From NCBI GenBank assembly GCA_030699385.1, contig JAUYMY010000024.1, forward strand, positions 81,402-145,401: a stretch of 64,000 bases of DNA. The letters are read 5' to 3'. Shown here piece by piece: positions 19,400 through 29,192 of the stretch (the first letter of the stretch is position 1; each line of letters opens with the position of its first letter). The DNA is from Methylobacter sp. GTDB lineage: Bacteria > Pseudomonadota > Gammaproteobacteria > Methylococcales > Methylomonadaceae. The translations under genes were made by a program, and so were the position numbers. Below the pieces are notes generated by a model that did not search any database, was not told the DNA's origin, and saw nothing but the letters and a program-made list of their open reading frames with translations.

Positions 19400-21631
19400 A
19401 TGAAAACTCAAACAACAGAAAAACAGCAGTATTCAAATGTTCAAGCTAACAAGGGCGGTTTGTTTGCCAGCTTGAAATACGATTTACCCGCAGGCCTTGC
19501 GGTTTTTCTGATTGCAGTACCGTTATCTTTAGGTATAGCCCTGGCCTCCGGTGCGCCGCTGTTTTCAGGCTTAATCGCCGGCATTATCGGCGGCCTTGTG
19601 GTCGCGCCATTAAGCGGTTCAGTGTTGGGCATCAGCGGTGCAACAGCGGGTATCGCAGTCATTGTTTGGTCGGCCATTGAAAGGCTGGGCTTCAACGGCT
19701 TTTTACTTGCGCTGTTCGTCGCCGGCATTTTTCAAATTATCATGGGCTTGTCCAAAGCAGGGGTGATTGCCTATTACTTTCCGTCATCAGTCATTAACGG
19801 CATGTTATCGGGTATGGGTTTGATACTTTTTCTAAAGCAAATTCCTCATGCGATGGGCTATGACCGCGATTACGAAGGCGACACTTCTTTCTTTCAATCC
19901 GACAATTACTCGTCTTTTACTGAACTGGGCAATATGGTCGAATTCAGTTCGCCCACAGCGATTGTGATTGCTCTCGTATCATTAGCGATTCTTGTGTTGT
20001 GGGAACAGCCGTTCATGAAAAAACAGCGGTTTTTTCAAGTATTCCAGGGCATTTTAATAGCGATTTTAGCCGGTACACTGATTAACGTGGGCCTGCAAAG
20101 CTTTTACCCTGAACTGGCCTTGGGCGGCGGTCATCTGGTGATGATTCCTGTACTAAATAATGCCAATGATTTATGGAGTCAGCTACATTATCCCGATTTT
20201 TCCCAACTCAATAATCCGGCCATTTATCTGACAGCGCTGACCCTGGCAGTCGTGGCGAGTTTGAAGACACTGCTCGCGGCCGAGGCGGTTGATAAAATGG
20301 ATCCTTATAAAAGAGTGACGCCTACCAATCGTGAGCTGATTGCCCAAGGTATCGGTAATGCTTGTAGCGGATTGATCGGCGGCTTGCCGTTGGCTCAAGT
20401 TATCGTGCGCAGTTCTATTGGTGTTCAAGCCGGCGGACAAACCAAATTAACCGCGATTATATGTGGCTTTCTGTTGTTATTTTCGGCGGTTTTTATTCCA
20501 ACGCTAATCAACAAAATTCCTTTAGCCAGCTTGGCTAGTGTATTGCTGGTAGTCGGTTATAAATTAATCAGGCCGAAATCGTTTACCCTGATGTACCAAG
20601 CCGGCATGTATCACTTCATTCCCTTTTGCATCACTATTCTGGGCTTGATTTTTACTGACCTGCTGTTCGGTTTGATGATTGGGCTCGTCGCCGCTTTGTT
20701 TTCAATCCTGCTGGAAAATTATAAAAGCGCGTTTTATCTTAACGAGTCGCACATCGGCAACAAAACCATATTGCGCTTATCCGAGCATGTATCTTTTCTC
20801 AATAAAGCCAATATTCAACGCACCTTTGAACACTTACCTGATTATTCGGAAGTGGTCATCGATGCAACCCGGTCAAAATACATTGATTACGACGTCTATG
20901 AAATTATTCAGAATTTCAAGATTGAAGCACAACATAAACGCATTAAACTGACTATTGAAAATTTGCGCGGTTTTGGTGTGCTGCCGCCCGTTGAGAATGC
21001 TAGGGCGCTCACCTACGATACCCAACAGGCATTGACCCCGACTAAAGTATTGGCCTTGCTGAAAGAAGGGAATGAGCGCTTTGTCAATAACCTGAAATCG
21101 AACCGGAATTTATTGGAACAAATTAATGACACCCGGCAAGGGCAATTTCCTCTTGCCATTATCCTCAGCTGCATGGATTCGCGCACCTCGGTCGAATTGA
21201 TTTTCGACCAGGGGCTCGGTGACGTGTTCAGCGCGCGGGTGGCGGGCAATATCGTTAATGACGATATGTTAGGCAGCATGGAATACGCCTGTAAAGTGGC
21301 CGGCTCAAAACTGATCGTAGTGCTGGGTCATTCGCATTGCGGCGCCATCAAAGGCGCTTGCGCCAATGTCGAACTGGATCATTTAACCGGCCTGTTGCAC
21401 AAAATAAAGCCCGCTGTTGAAGCCGTTCAGGCCGAAGGCACGGTAGAAGCTAGCCCCAGTAATGAGCGATTTATACAAAAAGTGGCTAATAAAAATGTGC
21501 AACTGACGGTTGAGCAAATTAAAAGCAAAAGCCGTGTATTGGACACTCTATTAAAAAATGGTGAAATCGACATAGTAGGCGGTATGTATGACATTGAAAC
21601 TGGAAAAGTAAAATTTTATACAGAAAATTAA
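19400..21631 (+). CDS. SulP anion transporter fused to beta-carbonic anhydrase
   Basis: A 743-residue three-part protein. A SulP-family membrane domain (about residues 25-430) begins GLFASLKYDLPAGLAVFLIAVPLSLGIALASG. A short STAS-like domain (about 460-530) follows. The C-terminus is a beta-carbonic anhydrase whose zinc ligands lie in ILSCMDSRTS and GHSHCGAIKGA. Such fusions are thought to couple bicarbonate transport to CO2/HCO3- interconversion in the inner membrane. The ATG at 19400 follows a short leader, and an in-frame upstream extension is unlikely. A small membrane protein gene follows 57 bases downstream. Confidence 0.94.
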   Translation: MKTQTTEKQQYSNVQANKGGLFASLKYDLPAGLAVFLIAVPLSLGIALASGAPLFSGLIAGIIGGLVVAPLSGSVLGISGATAGIAVIVWSAIERLGFNGFLLALFVAGIFQIIMGLSKAGVIAYYFPSSVINGMLSGMGLILFLKQIPHAMGYDRDYEGDTSFFQSDNYSSFTELGNMVEFSSPTAIVIALVSLAILVLWEQPFMKKQRFFQVFQGILIAILAGTLINVGLQSFYPELALGGGHLVMIPVLNNANDLWSQLHYPDFSQLNNPAIYLTALTLAVVASLKTLLAAEAVDKMDPYKRVTPTNRELIAQGIGNACSGLIGGLPLAQVIVRSSIGVQAGGQTKLTAIICGFLLLFSAVFIPTLINKIPLASLASVLLVVGYKLIRPKSFTLMYQAGMYHFIPFCITILGLIFTDLLFGLMIGLVAALFSILLENYKSAFYLNESHIGNKTILRLSEHVSFLNKANIQRTFEHLPDYSEVVIDATRSKYIDYDVYEIIQNFKIEAQHKRIKLTIENLRGFGVLPPVENARALTYDTQQALTPTKVLALLKEGNERFVNNLKSNRNLLEQINDTRQGQFPLAIILSCMDSRTSVELIFDQGLGDVFSARVAGNIVNDDMLGSMEYACKVAGSKLIVVLGHSHCGAIKGACANVELDHLTGLLHKIKPAVEAVQAEGTVEASPSNERFIQKVANKNVQLTVEQIKSKSRVLDTLLKNGEIDIVGGMYDIETGKVKFYTEN

Positions 21632-21688
21632 ACGCTACCCATACATTGCCCTCGACTGTGTCGTGGGCAACTTTTTAGGAGAATAATT

Positions 21689-22120
21689 ATGATTCCATTA
21701 GCTAATCGAAAAATACTGAGCCGTTTTGTTCTGTTTGGCATGGTGGTGGCGCTGTACGATGTCATATTGCACGCGGTACTGGTCTTTCTACACCTTGCAT
21801 TTGAGTGGTTTGAACTGGGTCTTGAGGAAATTATCGAGCATGTTTTTCATACCACCCGACAACAAAGCCAGATTATCGTTTTTTATCTGCTGTGGTTTAT
21901 GGCACTTTTCGTGCTTTATCGTCTATGGCGCGCGCTACCGAGCATTTTAAACGGGTTTAAAGGGCAACTTAACCAGTTAAAAGCGCAGCTCCTTGACGCC
22001 TGTTTAGAGTGCCAGTTATTTATTAAACATTACTGGCGCGAACAATCTTCCATTCAAAAAATAAAATGGGTTGCCTCATTAACACTGAGTTTATACAGCC
22101 TGACATTTTTTGCTTTTTAG
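21689..22120 (+). CDS. Small two-helix membrane protein, unknown
   Basis: A 143-residue protein, not recognised. It has hydrophobic segments at about residues 12-35 (FVLFGMVVALYDVILHAVLVFLH) and 60-80 (IIVFYLLWFMALFVLYRLW). Between them is an amphipathic acidic stretch (FELGLEEIIEHVFHTT), and a third hydrophobic stretch ends the protein. A good TAGGAG ribosome-binding site precedes the ATG. It follows the SulP-carbonic anhydrase gene closely and may be an accessory subunit; that rests on position only. Confidence 0.65.
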   Translation: MIPLANRKILSRFVLFGMVVALYDVILHAVLVFLHLAFEWFELGLEEIIEHVFHTTRQQSQIIVFYLLWFMALFVLYRLWRALPSILNGFKGQLNQLKAQLLDACLECQLFIKHYWREQSSIQKIKWVASLTLSLYSLTFFAF

Positions 22121-22154
22121 CCGCAAAAAATATTTTCAACCTGCCATTAACCTT

Positions 22155-22196
22155 TTCCATTCCCTGTTTGCCCTGAGCGTCGAACCGGGAATGGAA
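22155..22196. repeat. Inverted repeat, REP-like, in a 0.45 kb gene-free stretch
   Basis: TTCCATTCCC at 22155-22164 pairs with GGGAATGGAA at 22187-22196, a perfect 10-base stem. The loop contains CCCTGAGCGTCGAA, which resembles widespread intergenic palindromic elements. It could end transcription of the membrane protein gene. The rest of 22121-22574 holds no convincing gene. Confidence 0.5.
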
Positions 22197-22574
22197 ATGC
22201 CTCAAGACCTCGAGTTAAGCCTTTTTCTAGTTTTTTATAATGTCAACAATCGGTTACACTTGTCACCCTTTAACAACAAGCAATGAAACATGTTGTTAGC
22301 TGGCATAAGCATTGACATTGATGGCCGTCCAATAAAATTCGGCAAGTTAATCTAAAAATTCCTTTATTGAATTTCAGAGCGCTGTCGAGTGTTTCTGATC
22401 TCGCTGGCATTTTTTCATGGCCAGTGAAATAGATGCCAAGCCTACACCTATCCTACATTCCTCCGCCTATCAGGTAGACCATAAACTCTTGGATGAATTT
22501 CAATAAGAGGCAGGGACAACTGTAGGCAAAACACGTTGAATGCAATCACCCTAAACACACTTGAGAATAGGCTT

Positions 22575-23402
22575 ATGAGAGTTTTACTGGTTTTATGGTT
22601 ATGTTTGCCCGCTTGGGTTAGCGCCGAAATTTACCAATGGCAGGATGCGGATGGCAAAAAATATTTTTCCGACCGGCCGGTTGCCGAAGCAAAAAAACTC
22701 GATATAAAACCGGGTTATGATTTTTTCAGCGTCAAGACGGTTTACGATGGCGATACTGTGCTGCTGGAAGATGGTCGTAAAGTCCGCTTTTTAGGCATTA
22801 ATACGCCAGAGGTTCAGCATCGCGATAAACAAGCCGATGCTGGCGGTGACGAGGCTAAACGCTGGTTAACCGACACCCTGAAAAACAGCAAAGTACGGCT
22901 GGAGATCAGCGCTGAAAAAACCGACAAATACGGCAGAACGCTGGCGCATTTATTTACCGAGAACAAACAACATATTAATTTGCAACTGGTCGAGGCGGGT
23001 TTAGCCGCGGTCAGTATTTATCCGCCTAACCTGTCTTATGTGAACGAACTGGTCAGGGCCGAGAATATGGCCGAACAAGCCAAACGGGGCATTTGGGGGC
23101 TGCCTGAATATGCAGTCATACCGGTTGGCCAGCTTACTGAAACCGGGCATTCTGGCTGGACGCGGCTGTCAGGTGAGGTGGTTAATATCCGCAAAACCCG
23201 AAAATCGACCTATCTGGAGTTCACTCCGGTTTTGGGGAAAGCATTTGAGGCGCGTATTGAGAACAAATGGCTGGATTTATTTCCCGATATTGATGGTTAT
23301 CAGGGTAAATCCATCGAAATACGTGGCTGGCTGAGTAAAAGCAAAGGCAGTTTTTCGATGTTAATTCGTCATCCGAGCGCGATTAAGGATACTGTTCAGT
23401 AA
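22575..23402 (+). CDS. Secreted thermonuclease-like nuclease with DUF4124
   Basis: A 275-residue secreted protein. A signal peptide (cleavage near AWVSA) is followed by a short DUF4124 segment (EIYQWQDADGKKYFSDRPV) and a staphylococcal-nuclease (SNase) domain. Catalytic positions are visible in VYDGDTVLL (Asp), VRFLGINTPEVQH (Arg and Glu region) and DKYGRTLAHLF (second Arg). It should cleave DNA and RNA with calcium. The C-terminal 80 residues form an OB-like extra domain. An in-frame ATG at 22536 is possible, but 22575 gives the cleaner signal peptide. Confidence 0.9.
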   Translation: MRVLLVLWLCLPAWVSAEIYQWQDADGKKYFSDRPVAEAKKLDIKPGYDFFSVKTVYDGDTVLLEDGRKVRFLGINTPEVQHRDKQADAGGDEAKRWLTDTLKNSKVRLEISAEKTDKYGRTLAHLFTENKQHINLQLVEAGLAAVSIYPPNLSYVNELVRAENMAEQAKRGIWGLPEYAVIPVGQLTETGHSGWTRLSGEVVNIRKTRKSTYLEFTPVLGKAFEARIENKWLDLFPDIDGYQGKSIEIRGWLSKSKGSFSMLIRHPSAIKDTVQ

Positions 23403-23474
23403 CTGGGATTCATAGGTCGCTCAAAGCGGCTTTCCGATTTTTATACAATCTAATATTTAATTAAAGCAAAACTA

Positions 23475-24659
23475 ATGTCTAGTATACAGCCAGGGTATAT
23501 CGCCAAATCTACGTCCGAATTTTCACCTATTCCTAAAACACCTAACGATAAAAAGCGACTAGCGTTTCTCGATGCTCTACGCGGACTCGCTGCGGCTTAC
23601 GTCATCGTGTATCACATGCTTTTAATCCCACAGCCAAACCTCATGGCGCCAAAATGGATTGAAACATTTGCCATGTCAGGTGGCACCGGTGTAACTCTAT
23701 TTTTTGTTATAAGTGCGTTCTCATTGTGTTACACCATGCCGCTACGGTTGAAAGAAAAATACCCCATTCGGCTATTTTATTTGCATCGATTCTTTCGTAT
23801 TGCGCCGCTATTTTATTGCTGGATTGCCGCAACTTTAATTCGCGATATTGCTACGACTAACTATTTGCATCCTCTTGCCGAGGTTATAGCGTCAATCACT
23901 TTTTTGTTCAATTTTGTCCCTAATGGACAATCTGGCTTTGTTTGGGCCAGTTGGACTATCGGTGTAGAAATGATTTTCTATGCTTTGTTTCCGTTTATTT
24001 ACAACTACGTCAAGACTATCAAACACGCTATTATTTTTGTCTTTTTATGCCTGATATTCTGGCTGCTGATTAAAGCTATATTGATTCAACTCACTATGCC
24101 GAGTGACTATAAACAGTCTATTCTACAATTTAGTACATTTAAATATTTTCCAGGTTTTGCAATGGGTATTTTGGTTTATCATCTCTATAAACTATTTGAA
24201 AGCTTGCATTTAAACTCGCTCAAGTGCAGAATCTATGGCAGTATAATTGTATGTTGTGCAATAGTGGCTTTCGCTATGTTATTACTAGGTTGGTTAATCA
24301 TGCCTAGTCTCTTCGGAACCGACTCGCCTTATTACGCACAATCACTTATTTACGGGTTATTGCTATTAGGTTTTTCGCTGTCGCCTTGGTCATTGTTTAT
24401 CAATGCAATGAGTAACTACTTCGGCAAAATTAGCTTTTCGATGTATTTAAGTCATCCTTCGGTCGTGTATTTTCTTACACCGGTTTATACTTGGCTATAC
24501 CAAAATATGCCTAATTTAACGATAAGTTTTTTATGTTCATTGTTAATTACTTTTTTAATAGTCATTTTTATTTCTGATTTTACTTATCGATTTATAGAAA
24601 AGCCGGGCATTATTTTGGGCCATAAAATGGCAAATAGATTACTAACAGAAACCAAGTAG
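23475..24659 (+). CDS. Acyltransferase 3 family membrane protein
   Basis: A 394-residue integral membrane O-acyltransferase (acyltransferase 3/OafA type) with about ten helices. The N-terminal signature is RLAFLDALRGLAAAYVIVYH, which includes the family's R/H residues. Others are FFVISAFSLCY, RFFRIAPLFY and FVWASWTIGVEMIFYALFP. These enzymes acetylate or acylate surface glycans, lipids or exported sugars; the acceptor is unknown. Base composition is more AT-rich than its neighbours, a possible sign of transfer. Confidence 0.9.
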   Translation: MSSIQPGYIAKSTSEFSPIPKTPNDKKRLAFLDALRGLAAAYVIVYHMLLIPQPNLMAPKWIETFAMSGGTGVTLFFVISAFSLCYTMPLRLKEKYPIRLFYLHRFFRIAPLFYCWIAATLIRDIATTNYLHPLAEVIASITFLFNFVPNGQSGFVWASWTIGVEMIFYALFPFIYNYVKTIKHAIIFVFLCLIFWLLIKAILIQLTMPSDYKQSILQFSTFKYFPGFAMGILVYHLYKLFESLHLNSLKCRIYGSIIVCCAIVAFAMLLLGWLIMPSLFGTDSPYYAQSLIYGLLLLGFSLSPWSLFINAMSNYFGKISFSMYLSHPSVVYFLTPVYTWLYQNMPNLTISFLCSLLITFLIVIFISDFTYRFIEKPGIILGHKMANRLLTETK

Positions 24660-24716
24660 GCCGATTTATTTCAACAAAATAACGCTGACAGCCTCCTGTG
24701 CAATTGGACATAGCCC

Positions 24717-26462
24717 ATGTATTATCAAGGCGTAAAAAAAATCATCGTGCCCCGGCCTGTGCCGAGAAAACGCGCTAATTTGGGTGACATGCACCCGATA
24801 TTGGAGCGCATCTTGTTAGCCCGTGGCATCGCATCAGCAACGGAACTGGATCGGACGCTGGCGAAACTGCCGTCGCCGTGGCTGTTGTCGGGCATGGAAG
24901 ACATGGTCGGGCATTTGATTACGGCGATTAATCGGCAACAGCGGATTTGTATTGTGGCTGATTTTGATGCCGATGGCGCCACCAGTTGTGCGGTCGCTAT
25001 CAAAGGTCTGCAATTGTTGGGGGCAGGGCAGGTGGACTTTGTTGTGCCGAATCGCTTTGAATACGGTTACGGTTTGACGCCTGAAATCGTCGAGCTGGTC
25101 AAGCGGCAAAATCCTGATGTGATTGTGACTGTCGATAACGGCATATCCAGCATAGACGGGGTTCGGGTCGCCAAAGAACTGGGTATAAAAGTGCTGATTA
25201 CCGATCATCATTTACCGGGGCATCAGTTGCCGGTTGCCGATGCCATCGTCAATCCCAATCTGGTCGACGATCAATTTCCCAGCGGCGCGCTGGCCGGTGT
25301 CGGCGTGATGTTTTATGTGTTAATGGCGCTAAGGAGCCGGTTAAGGGAGCAAAACTGGTTTGCGCAAAATCAGGTTCAGGAGCCTAATCTTGCGCAGCTG
25401 CTGGATTATGTCGCTTTAGGTACGGTCGCCGATGTGGTGGCGCTGGACCCGATTAACCGGGCTTTGGTGCATCAGGGCTTGTTGCGGATACGCAGCGGGC
25501 GCTCGCATCCGGGGATTAATGCGCTGATTGAGGTGTCGGGGCGAAAACCTGAAGCGATTTTCGCCACTGATTTGGGTTTTGCGCTGGGGCCCAGGCTTAA
25601 TGCTGCCGGACGCATGGATGATATGTCGCTGGGCATTCAATGTCTGTTGACCGATGATCCGGCGCTGGCAAAAACAATGGCGTTGCAACTCGATGAACTG
25701 AATAATGACCGGCGCGAGATCGAAGGGCAAATGAAAAATGAGGCCATGGCCTTGTTAGGCGAAATGAAAAAACTTGATGAACGCCACACGCCTGCAGGTG
25801 TTTGTCTGTTTGATGCCAACTGGCATCAGGGCGTTATCGGCATTTTGGCGTCGCGGATTAAAGACCAATTGCATCGCCCGGTTATCGCTTTTGCACCGGC
25901 CGGAAATAATGAGATAAAAGGCTCGGCGCGCTCAATCCCCGGCGTTCATATCCGCGATGTGTTGAGTGATATTGCCGCCGCGCACCCTAAGTTACTGAGT
26001 AAATTTGGCGGCCATGCGATGGCGGCCGGCATGAGTTTGCGGATGAAAGATTATCCGCCATTTGCTTTGGCTTTTGATGAAATGGTCAGGAAGCGGCTGC
26101 TTACGGTCGATTTGGAGCAAAAAGTTTATTCCGACGGCGAGTTGACCGAACAGGAAATGACCATTGAATTTGCCGAGTTGCTGCAAAATGCCGGCACTTG
26201 GGGACAGGAATTTCCTGAGCCGATTTTTGATGGGGTGTTCGATGTGATTCAAGCGCGCATTGTTGGACAGCGCCATCTTAAGCTGGTGCTGAGAAAGCCG
26301 TTCGGCGAGCTGTTAATTGATGCGATTGCTTTTTATGTCGATAAGCCGGAAAACTGGTTAGGTTTGCGCAGCATTAAGGCGGCTTACAAGCTGGATGTTA
26401 ATGAATTTAGGGGTAACCGCAGTGTGCAGTTTATTGTGCAGTATCTGGAAAAAATTATCTAA
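24717..26462 (+). CDS. recJ: Single-stranded-DNA-specific exonuclease RecJ
   Basis: A 581-residue 5'-3' ssDNA exonuclease of the DHH phosphoesterase superfamily, acting in recombination and mismatch repair. Motifs include IVADFDADGATSCAVAIK (motif I), TVDNGISS (motif II), ITDHHLPG (the DHH, motif III) and SGALAGVGVMFYVL. The DHHA1 domain shows SIPGVHIRDVL and KFGGHAMAAGMSLR. Length is normal. A strong bidirectional terminator follows at once. Confidence 0.97.
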   Translation: MYYQGVKKIIVPRPVPRKRANLGDMHPILERILLARGIASATELDRTLAKLPSPWLLSGMEDMVGHLITAINRQQRICIVADFDADGATSCAVAIKGLQLLGAGQVDFVVPNRFEYGYGLTPEIVELVKRQNPDVIVTVDNGISSIDGVRVAKELGIKVLITDHHLPGHQLPVADAIVNPNLVDDQFPSGALAGVGVMFYVLMALRSRLREQNWFAQNQVQEPNLAQLLDYVALGTVADVVALDPINRALVHQGLLRIRSGRSHPGINALIEVSGRKPEAIFATDLGFALGPRLNAAGRMDDMSLGIQCLLTDDPALAKTMALQLDELNNDRREIEGQMKNEAMALLGEMKKLDERHTPAGVCLFDANWHQGVIGILASRIKDQLHRPVIAFAPAGNNEIKGSARSIPGVHIRDVLSDIAAAHPKLLSKFGGHAMAAGMSLRMKDYPPFALAFDEMVRKRLLTVDLEQKVYSDGELTEQEMTIEFAELLQNAGTWGQEFPEPIFDGVFDVIQARIVGQRHLKLVLRKPFGELLIDAIAFYVDKPENWLGLRSIKAAYKLDVNEFRGNRSVQFIVQYLEKII

Positions 26463-26490
26463 AAAAAAGGGCGGATAAACCGCCCTTTTT
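26461..26490. terminator. Bidirectional rho-independent terminator
   Basis: An A-run, then GGGCGG (26469-26474), loop ATAAA, CCGCCC (26480-26485), then a T-run. The symmetry serves both convergent genes, recJ and the parvulin gene. Confidence 0.93.
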
Positions 26491-26504
26491 GATGTTCGAT
26501 AAAA

Positions 26505-27614
26505 CTATTTTTTAGGTTCTGCAGGTACCGCTGGTACAGGTTCCACTGTTTTTTCAATAGTTGTTTCAGTGGTGGTTTCTGTCGTTGTTTCAACCGCCTT
26601 CGCAGGGTCTGCTGCTACAGGCTCTACGGTTTTTTCAATGGTTTTTTCGGTGGTTGTTTCTGTTGTTTTTTCAGCGGCTTCAGGTGCAGGCGCTGCAACT
26701 GGTTTTTCTTCAACAGCCTGAGTGGTTGCGGCAGGAGCAGGCGCGGCTTCAACTTTAGGTGCTTCCAATGGAATCAGAATTTCTACTTTAGCCTGTTTAC
26801 GCAACGTTTCTATCATAGTTTGAACTTTTTTGCGTTGCAGGAACGGCATTAATTGTTCTTTAACAGCTTCCAGTGGCGGTGGTGTCAATGCGCGTGAATC
26901 TTCTTTTAAAATGACATGAAAGCCAAATTGAGTTTTAACCGGTGTTTTGCTGTATTTGCCTTTTTCCAGTGCGGCCACGGCTTCCGAGAAAGGAGCAACC
27001 ATTTGCGCGCCGGAAAACCAGCCTAAATCACCGCCGTTTTGCGATTCTTTAGCGTCTAAGGAATGTTTGTTGGCCAATTTGGCAAAATCACCGCCTTTAT
27101 CCAATTCAGCAATCAGCTTTTTAGCTTCATCTTCGGTTTTAACCAAAATATGACGCGCTTTGAATTCAATGCCTTTTTCAGCAGCCACTTTACTGTCGTA
27201 TTCGGCTTTAATTTCTGCATCGGTGACTGGGTTGGCTTTGATGAAGTTTTGCAGGGTAGCTTGGGTCAATAAGGCTGTTTTAGCCGACTCCAGTTGCGCC
27301 ATGAATTCAGGCGACTTATCGAGTTGTTTTTGTACAGCATCCTGAACCAATAATTCACGTTGGACTAATTCTTCAACCAGTTTTTCTTTAGGAAAAGCTT
27401 GACCGTGGCTACGCTCGGCGATTTCTTTTTCCAATGTGTCTAATGTTGATTTGCCGATATACTGGCCATTGACCACAGCAATCGCATCGGCTTTATCAAC
27501 GGCAGGCGCAGTAGAAGTAGCAGGTGCAGTACCGGTGGTAGTCGTCGTTTTTTGTTGGTCACAACCGGCAACTAATGCCGTGCCAACGATAAGTAGGGGG
27601 ATAAATTTTTTCAT
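26505..27614 (-). CDS. Parvulin-type peptidyl-prolyl isomerase lipoprotein
   Basis: A 369-residue lipoprotein (lipobox TALVAGC, C19) with a SurA-like N-terminal helical domain and one parvulin domain (about residues 150-255: ARHILVKTEDEAKKLI, GGDLGWFSGAQMVAPF, VKTQFGFHVILKE). It probably aids folding of exported proteins in the periplasm. The last 80 residues are a low-complexity tail of repeated TTETTTEKTIEKTVEPV-like units, which is unusual and likely disordered. It heads a run of co-directional genes with bolA, yciI and yciB. Confidence 0.92.
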   Translation of the reverse strand: MKKFIPLLIVGTALVAGCDQQKTTTTTGTAPATSTAPAVDKADAIAVVNGQYIGKSTLDTLEKEIAERSHGQAFPKEKLVEELVQRELLVQDAVQKQLDKSPEFMAQLESAKTALLTQATLQNFIKANPVTDAEIKAEYDSKVAAEKGIEFKARHILVKTEDEAKKLIAELDKGGDFAKLANKHSLDAKESQNGGDLGWFSGAQMVAPFSEAVAALEKGKYSKTPVKTQFGFHVILKEDSRALTPPPLEAVKEQLMPFLQRKKVQTMIETLRKQAKVEILIPLEAPKVEAAPAPAATTQAVEEKPVAAPAPEAAEKTTETTTEKTIEKTVEPVAADPAKAVETTTETTTETTIEKTVEPVPAVPAEPKK

Positions 27615-27893
27615 TTATAATTTTCCTTTGGTTTGTTCAGAAGGTGAGAGAGCATTAATGCCTAAGGCATGAATTTGTTGTTTCATCAGGTCGCCCAGTG
27701 CGTTATAAACCAACTGGTGACGTTGAACTAAAGAGCGTCCTTCAAAAATCTCAGCGACAAGGGTGACATGGTAATGACCACCGCCAGAGCGAGCCCCGGC
27801 ATGACCTGCATGTGCCGTGCTATTGTCGATGATTTCTAATAATGATGGATTAAAAGCGTCATTTAACAGTTTTCTGATTACTTCGGATGTCAT
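27615..27893 (-). CDS. BolA family protein
   Basis: A 92-residue BolA/IbaG-type protein (class II KH-like fold). These bind monothiol glutaredoxins and take part in iron-sulfur cluster trafficking and stress responses. Typical sequence is [15 protein letters not shown], then [27 protein letters not shown] and [10 protein letters not shown]. The start overlaps yciI by 4 bases (ATGA), so it is translated with its neighbours. Confidence 0.93.
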   Translation of the reverse strand: MTSEVIRKLLNDAFNPSLLEIIDNSTAHAGHAGARSGGGHYHVTLVAEIFEGRSLVQRHQLVYNALGDLMKQQIHALGINALSPSEQTKGKL

Positions 27894-28192
27894 TGTGGGA
27901 ATACTTTTTTAAAGGGTTTAACGATAACCTTGGCATAAACCCCGGCATCGACATAAGGATCAATGTCAGCCCATTGCTGAGCATCGGTCAGACTATCAAA
28001 TTCGGCAACCACTAGGCTGCCGGTAAAGCCGGCTTCCCCCGGTTCATTGCTGTCAATTGCGGGATGGGGGCCGGCTAAAACCAGCCGCCCGGCATCTTGT
28101 AGCGCTTTAAGCCGCGCAAGATGCGCGGGGCGTACTGATTGCCTTAGCGGCAGACTGTCAGCTATATCTTCGCTGATAATGGCATATAACAT
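27890..28192 (-). CDS. yciI: YciI family protein
   Basis: A 100-residue YciI-type alpha/beta barrel protein. The conserved His of the family is within [23 protein letters not shown], and [16 protein letters not shown] follows. Biochemical function is uncertain; relatives bind small phenolic ligands. It lies between bolA and yciB, a conserved gene order in gammaproteobacteria. Confidence 0.93.
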   Translation of the reverse strand: MLYAIISEDIADSLPLRQSVRPAHLARLKALQDAGRLVLAGPHPAIDSNEPGEAGFTGSLVVAEFDSLTDAQQWADIDPYVDAGVYAKVIVKPFKKVFPQ

Positions 28193-28195
28193 GGT

Positions 28196-28738
28196 TTATT
28201 CTTCAGTATTTGGCATGTATTTGTATAAAAAGACCATCTGCAGCACGATGAAAACAACCATCAACGCCGGTACGCCAAATGTTTTAAAGGTCACCCAATC
28301 GTCGGTATTATAGTTGTACATCACATAAATATTAATAAAACCCACACTGATAAAAAAGCAGCCCCACAGGGTGTTTAACCGTCTCCAGGCAAATTCCGGC
28401 AAGGTTAAGCTGTTAGACAGCATTTTTTCAATGAAAGGTTTTTTGCCAATAAACTGACTGCCCAAAAAGGCGATGCCAAACAGCCATTCTATGATGGACA
28501 ATTTCCATTTGATGAATTGCTCATCCTGCAAATAAAGGGTTGCTCCGCCCATGACCACGATTAAGCCCAAGGTAATCCATTGCATGGTTTCAACCTTGCG
28601 GTGCTTAAACCAGGCATAAGCAACCTGCATAATGGTTGCCGCAATGACAACCGCCGTGGCGACATAAATATCGTAAAACTTGAATGCAATGAAAAATAAA
28701 AGGATAGGGAAAAATTCGAGAAGTTGTTTCATAGTCAC
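28196..28738 (-). CDS. yciB: Inner membrane septation protein YciB/IspZ
   Basis: A 180-residue integral membrane protein with five predicted helices. The family start MKQLLEFFPILLFFIAFKFYDIYVATA is clear, and the internal GKPFIEKML and TLPEFAWRRLN motifs match. YciB interacts with cell-elongation and division complexes and affects envelope integrity. It lies 3 bases upstream of yciI in the same operon. Confidence 0.95.
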   Translation of the reverse strand: MTMKQLLEFFPILLFFIAFKFYDIYVATAVVIAATIMQVAYAWFKHRKVETMQWITLGLIVVMGGATLYLQDEQFIKWKLSIIEWLFGIAFLGSQFIGKKPFIEKMLSNSLTLPEFAWRRLNTLWGCFFISVGFINIYVMYNYNTDDWVTFKTFGVPALMVVFIVLQMVFLYKYMPNTEE

Positions 28739-28752
28739 TGAAAGTAGGGTGA

Positions 28753-29073
28753 TCAGACGTAAGCATCTATTCCTGTTAGTAATTGAGCCCGTTGTTCTTG
28801 CAGAGGGGCATTGAATTCCTGATTGTAGGCGGAAAGTGCTCTTAAGGTGCGTGAGTCGGTGGGTTTAATAATGTTGTTTTGGTTGGTCAAATCAAGATCA
28901 TTAATGGTTTTTTCAATTTCTTCAGGTGAAGAAAGTTTATTCGCTTTTTTGTTTTGCGTCTCTTGCTCAACAAGCAGCTGGGTTTGGTCTTTATTTTGCG
29001 CATTATTATTTTTGCCAACTTTTGGGTTGAAACCTAGAGGCGAAAGATTTAATGATGAGCTATGAATTTTCAT
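28753..29073 (-). CDS. Hypothetical 106-residue polar protein
   Basis: A 106-residue protein of unknown family. It is polar and probably disordered in its first half (rich in Asn, Gln, Lys). A more ordered helical end reads TLRALSAYNQEFNAPLQEQRAQLLTGIDAYV. No signal peptide or membrane segment is seen. It lies 14 bases upstream of yciB on the same strand and may be co-transcribed. Confidence 0.6.
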   Translation of the reverse strand: MKIHSSSLNLSPLGFNPKVGKNNNAQNKDQTQLLVEQETQNKKANKLSSPEEIEKTINDLDLTNQNNIIKPTDSRTLRALSAYNQEFNAPLQEQRAQLLTGIDAYV

Positions 29074-29192
29074 ATATACAAAGCGATTTACTACGCAAAG
29101 TTGACTGTATGCATTGTAAAATCTTTGCTAAGGAATGTACATGCTTGAATCGCTGTTTCTGCTAGAATATTGATTATTTTTGGAGCACATTT

